From assembly GCA_000969725.1 (NCBI GenBank), contig JXSR01S009062.1: a stretch of DNA of 31,259 nucleotides. The stretch is one strand, 5' to 3'. Both the position numbers and the translations under genes were made by a program. Positions 29,697 to 31,259 of this stretch are shown here, in pieces. The first letter of the stretch is position 1. Every line of letters starts with the position of its first letter. This DNA is from Ophiothrix spiculata. Lineage: Eukaryota; Echinodermata; Ophiuroidea; Amphilepidida; Ophiotrichidae. The notes beneath the pieces are model-generated. The model worked only from the letters and a program-made list of their open reading frames with translations, was not told the origin of the DNA and ran no database searches.

Positions 29697-31259
29697 TTGG
29701 CTTGTCCTATCCTCTCCCACTTTCCAAAGATCTTTAATTCCAGGGAGAGGGGCACTGTCATTGAGACCTGTATATCGTGTGAGTCCATGAAAACGGGTAC
29801 ATATTGTCCTAGGGGAAAATCCTCATTTAGGCTGCTTTTCAAAAGTAGCTGGACACCCATGATATACATTTCTCAATTACAGTGGCCCCTCTAGGCTTAA
29901 ACTGTCTTGGGATGTACTTATTTTTTACTTAATTTAGGGGCCTGTCTCACTTCTTGCCCCAGGCACCAAACATCCTTGCTATGCCACGTAAATAATGGTA
30001 AAAAATGAAATTAAGATTGTTCTCATATGACTTAAGCCACCATGACTATTTTCAAAGTGTGTGTGGTTGGTGGCTGTAGGTGTGGCTTTTATTTGAAGGG
30101 GTGACCAGGGAACTTGATAGGGGAATTTGTTTGAAACAATTAAATAGCCATGCACACGATTTGTATGCAAATTGTTATTCATCATGAATCTTAATAATCT
30201 GTTTGAGCATATAATAGGGTCTATGGTTTGAGAAACAAATCAAACAATTCAGTTTGCTCTGCATGTTAAGTGGCACATAGATAGAGGAGATACTTAAACT
30301 TATGAAATCTCACCTGAGAAGAATTTGAAATTAAAATGCAACCAAATAAGTGCCAAAAATTGTAGCTAAATAGTATGAGATTATTTAACAGTTGCAGAGA
30401 AATCATATCATATCATAAGAGAAAAAGTCAATTTTCAAAATTGATGAATAATGCTCATCACTTTGTGCCCTGAATTGATTTGCCACACCCAGTTCTATAG
30501 AATAATCACATATTTACAAAACACATTTTGTAGTGGACCTCAAACCCATAGTTGGCACCAGTATTTTCAAAGTGGGTGCAAAGGAAAAATCAGGGGAGGG
30601 AGCAAAAATTTTTACAGCAAAAATGGTTGGAGGAAAATGAACTTTTTGTTAAATTGAAAAACATGAAATTCATACAAAAATAGCCAATTTTGACTTAAAA
30701 TTGACAGAATATCTTGAAATTTAAATTATCAAAACAGTAGCGGCGCCAGGGGGGGGGATTTATGGAAAAAAATCCTAAGGCATGGCAGGCTTTCGATGAT
30801 AAAAGCATAGGCCTAAATGTTGATGTTGTCTTCAAATTCATTTTTAACATGTTTTCTTTCTCTACCCTTGTATACTATAACATTCCATGTAAGTGTAAAT
30901 CTACTAGCTGGTCATAGTGGAAGGAGATAAATAAAAATAAAAGAGAGCACCAGAAAAATAAATGGCAGAAATTTCATGTTTCAAAATATTGTTGAAAAAT
31001 ACTTTGTATCAAATTTTGTTGAGAAATTGAAAATGAGATGGCTTTGAGTCGTCTGTGCACTTGTGAGACTTTTTTCGCTTGTCAGTTTTATTTTTTCTTG
31101 TCAGTTTTCAAAAGCTATGTCAAAAAAATTTGGGTGTACCTCTTTGGCCTCATATGTCAGTTGCCGCTCCTAACAATAAACCTTGGCACCACACCTTATC
31201 AAAAACAAGGGGAAATTTAGAGTGAGAGTGAAATTTCTGTCAGTGATTGAAAATGGGGG
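29697..31259. other. Right edge, no gene recognised
   Basis: AT-rich non-coding DNA. A GCGGCGCCAGGGGGGGGG word at 30740-30757 resembles one transposon end of the 'GGCGTAGCCAGG' kind, but no partner end was found before the window stops. No supported exon, RNA gene or array. Confidence 0.35.

Overview
The window looks like nuclear DNA of a marine invertebrate, most likely an ambulacrarian deuterostome (sea urchin or relative). The reasons are AT-rich intergenic DNA, a spliced gene with GT-AG introns, very dense short non-autonomous DNA transposons, tRNA-derived SINEs, and frequent TAGGCCTA words (near 5991, 7633, 10587, 10494, 11737, 18287 and 30809). The species call is an inference from sequence style, not from a database match. 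No prokaryotic, viral or CRISPR feature was seen.

The one gene I can support is on the + strand between about 4152 and 14335. Three coding exons (4195-4599, 12451-12558, 13577-13933) join in phase 0 at consensus splice sites and give a 289-residue protein. It has one cytidylyltransferase-type nucleotidyltransferase fold: an HPGH motif, a Lys-Gly after the second strand, and a GISSS motif. A long N-terminal extension and an acidic Ser-rich tail flank this fold. It belongs to the broad choline-phosphate/ethanolamine-phosphate/glycerol-3-phosphate cytidylyltransferase superfamily, but the usual Arg before the GIST motif is absent and its substrate is unknown.

Inside intron 1 lies a 50-N gap. 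The 1.3 kb before it (10100-11386) and the 1.0 kb after it (11437-12480) are two divergent copies of the same segment, including the start of exon 2. The copies begin and end exactly where two overlapping contig ends would, so this is probably two alleles placed side by side, although a real tandem duplication is possible.

The rest is repeat-built. Left flank (1-4150): a 1.1 kb TTAA-ended element carrying two foldback insertions, a second TTAA-ended element with a 159-bp foldback inside it, a hairpin element, and a 506-bp element that splits a tRNA-like sequence. Intron 1 (4600-12450): mostly unique AT-rich DNA with SINE remnants. Right flank (14336-31259): about twenty terminal-inverted-repeat or foldback elements, several in related pairs (19896/28253, 20527/1529, 21384/25950, 23805/27635, 26265/27380). 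There is also one SINE and several short tandem duplications. None of the elements shows a transposase reading frame, so all appear non-autonomous. No second protein-coding gene could be supported.
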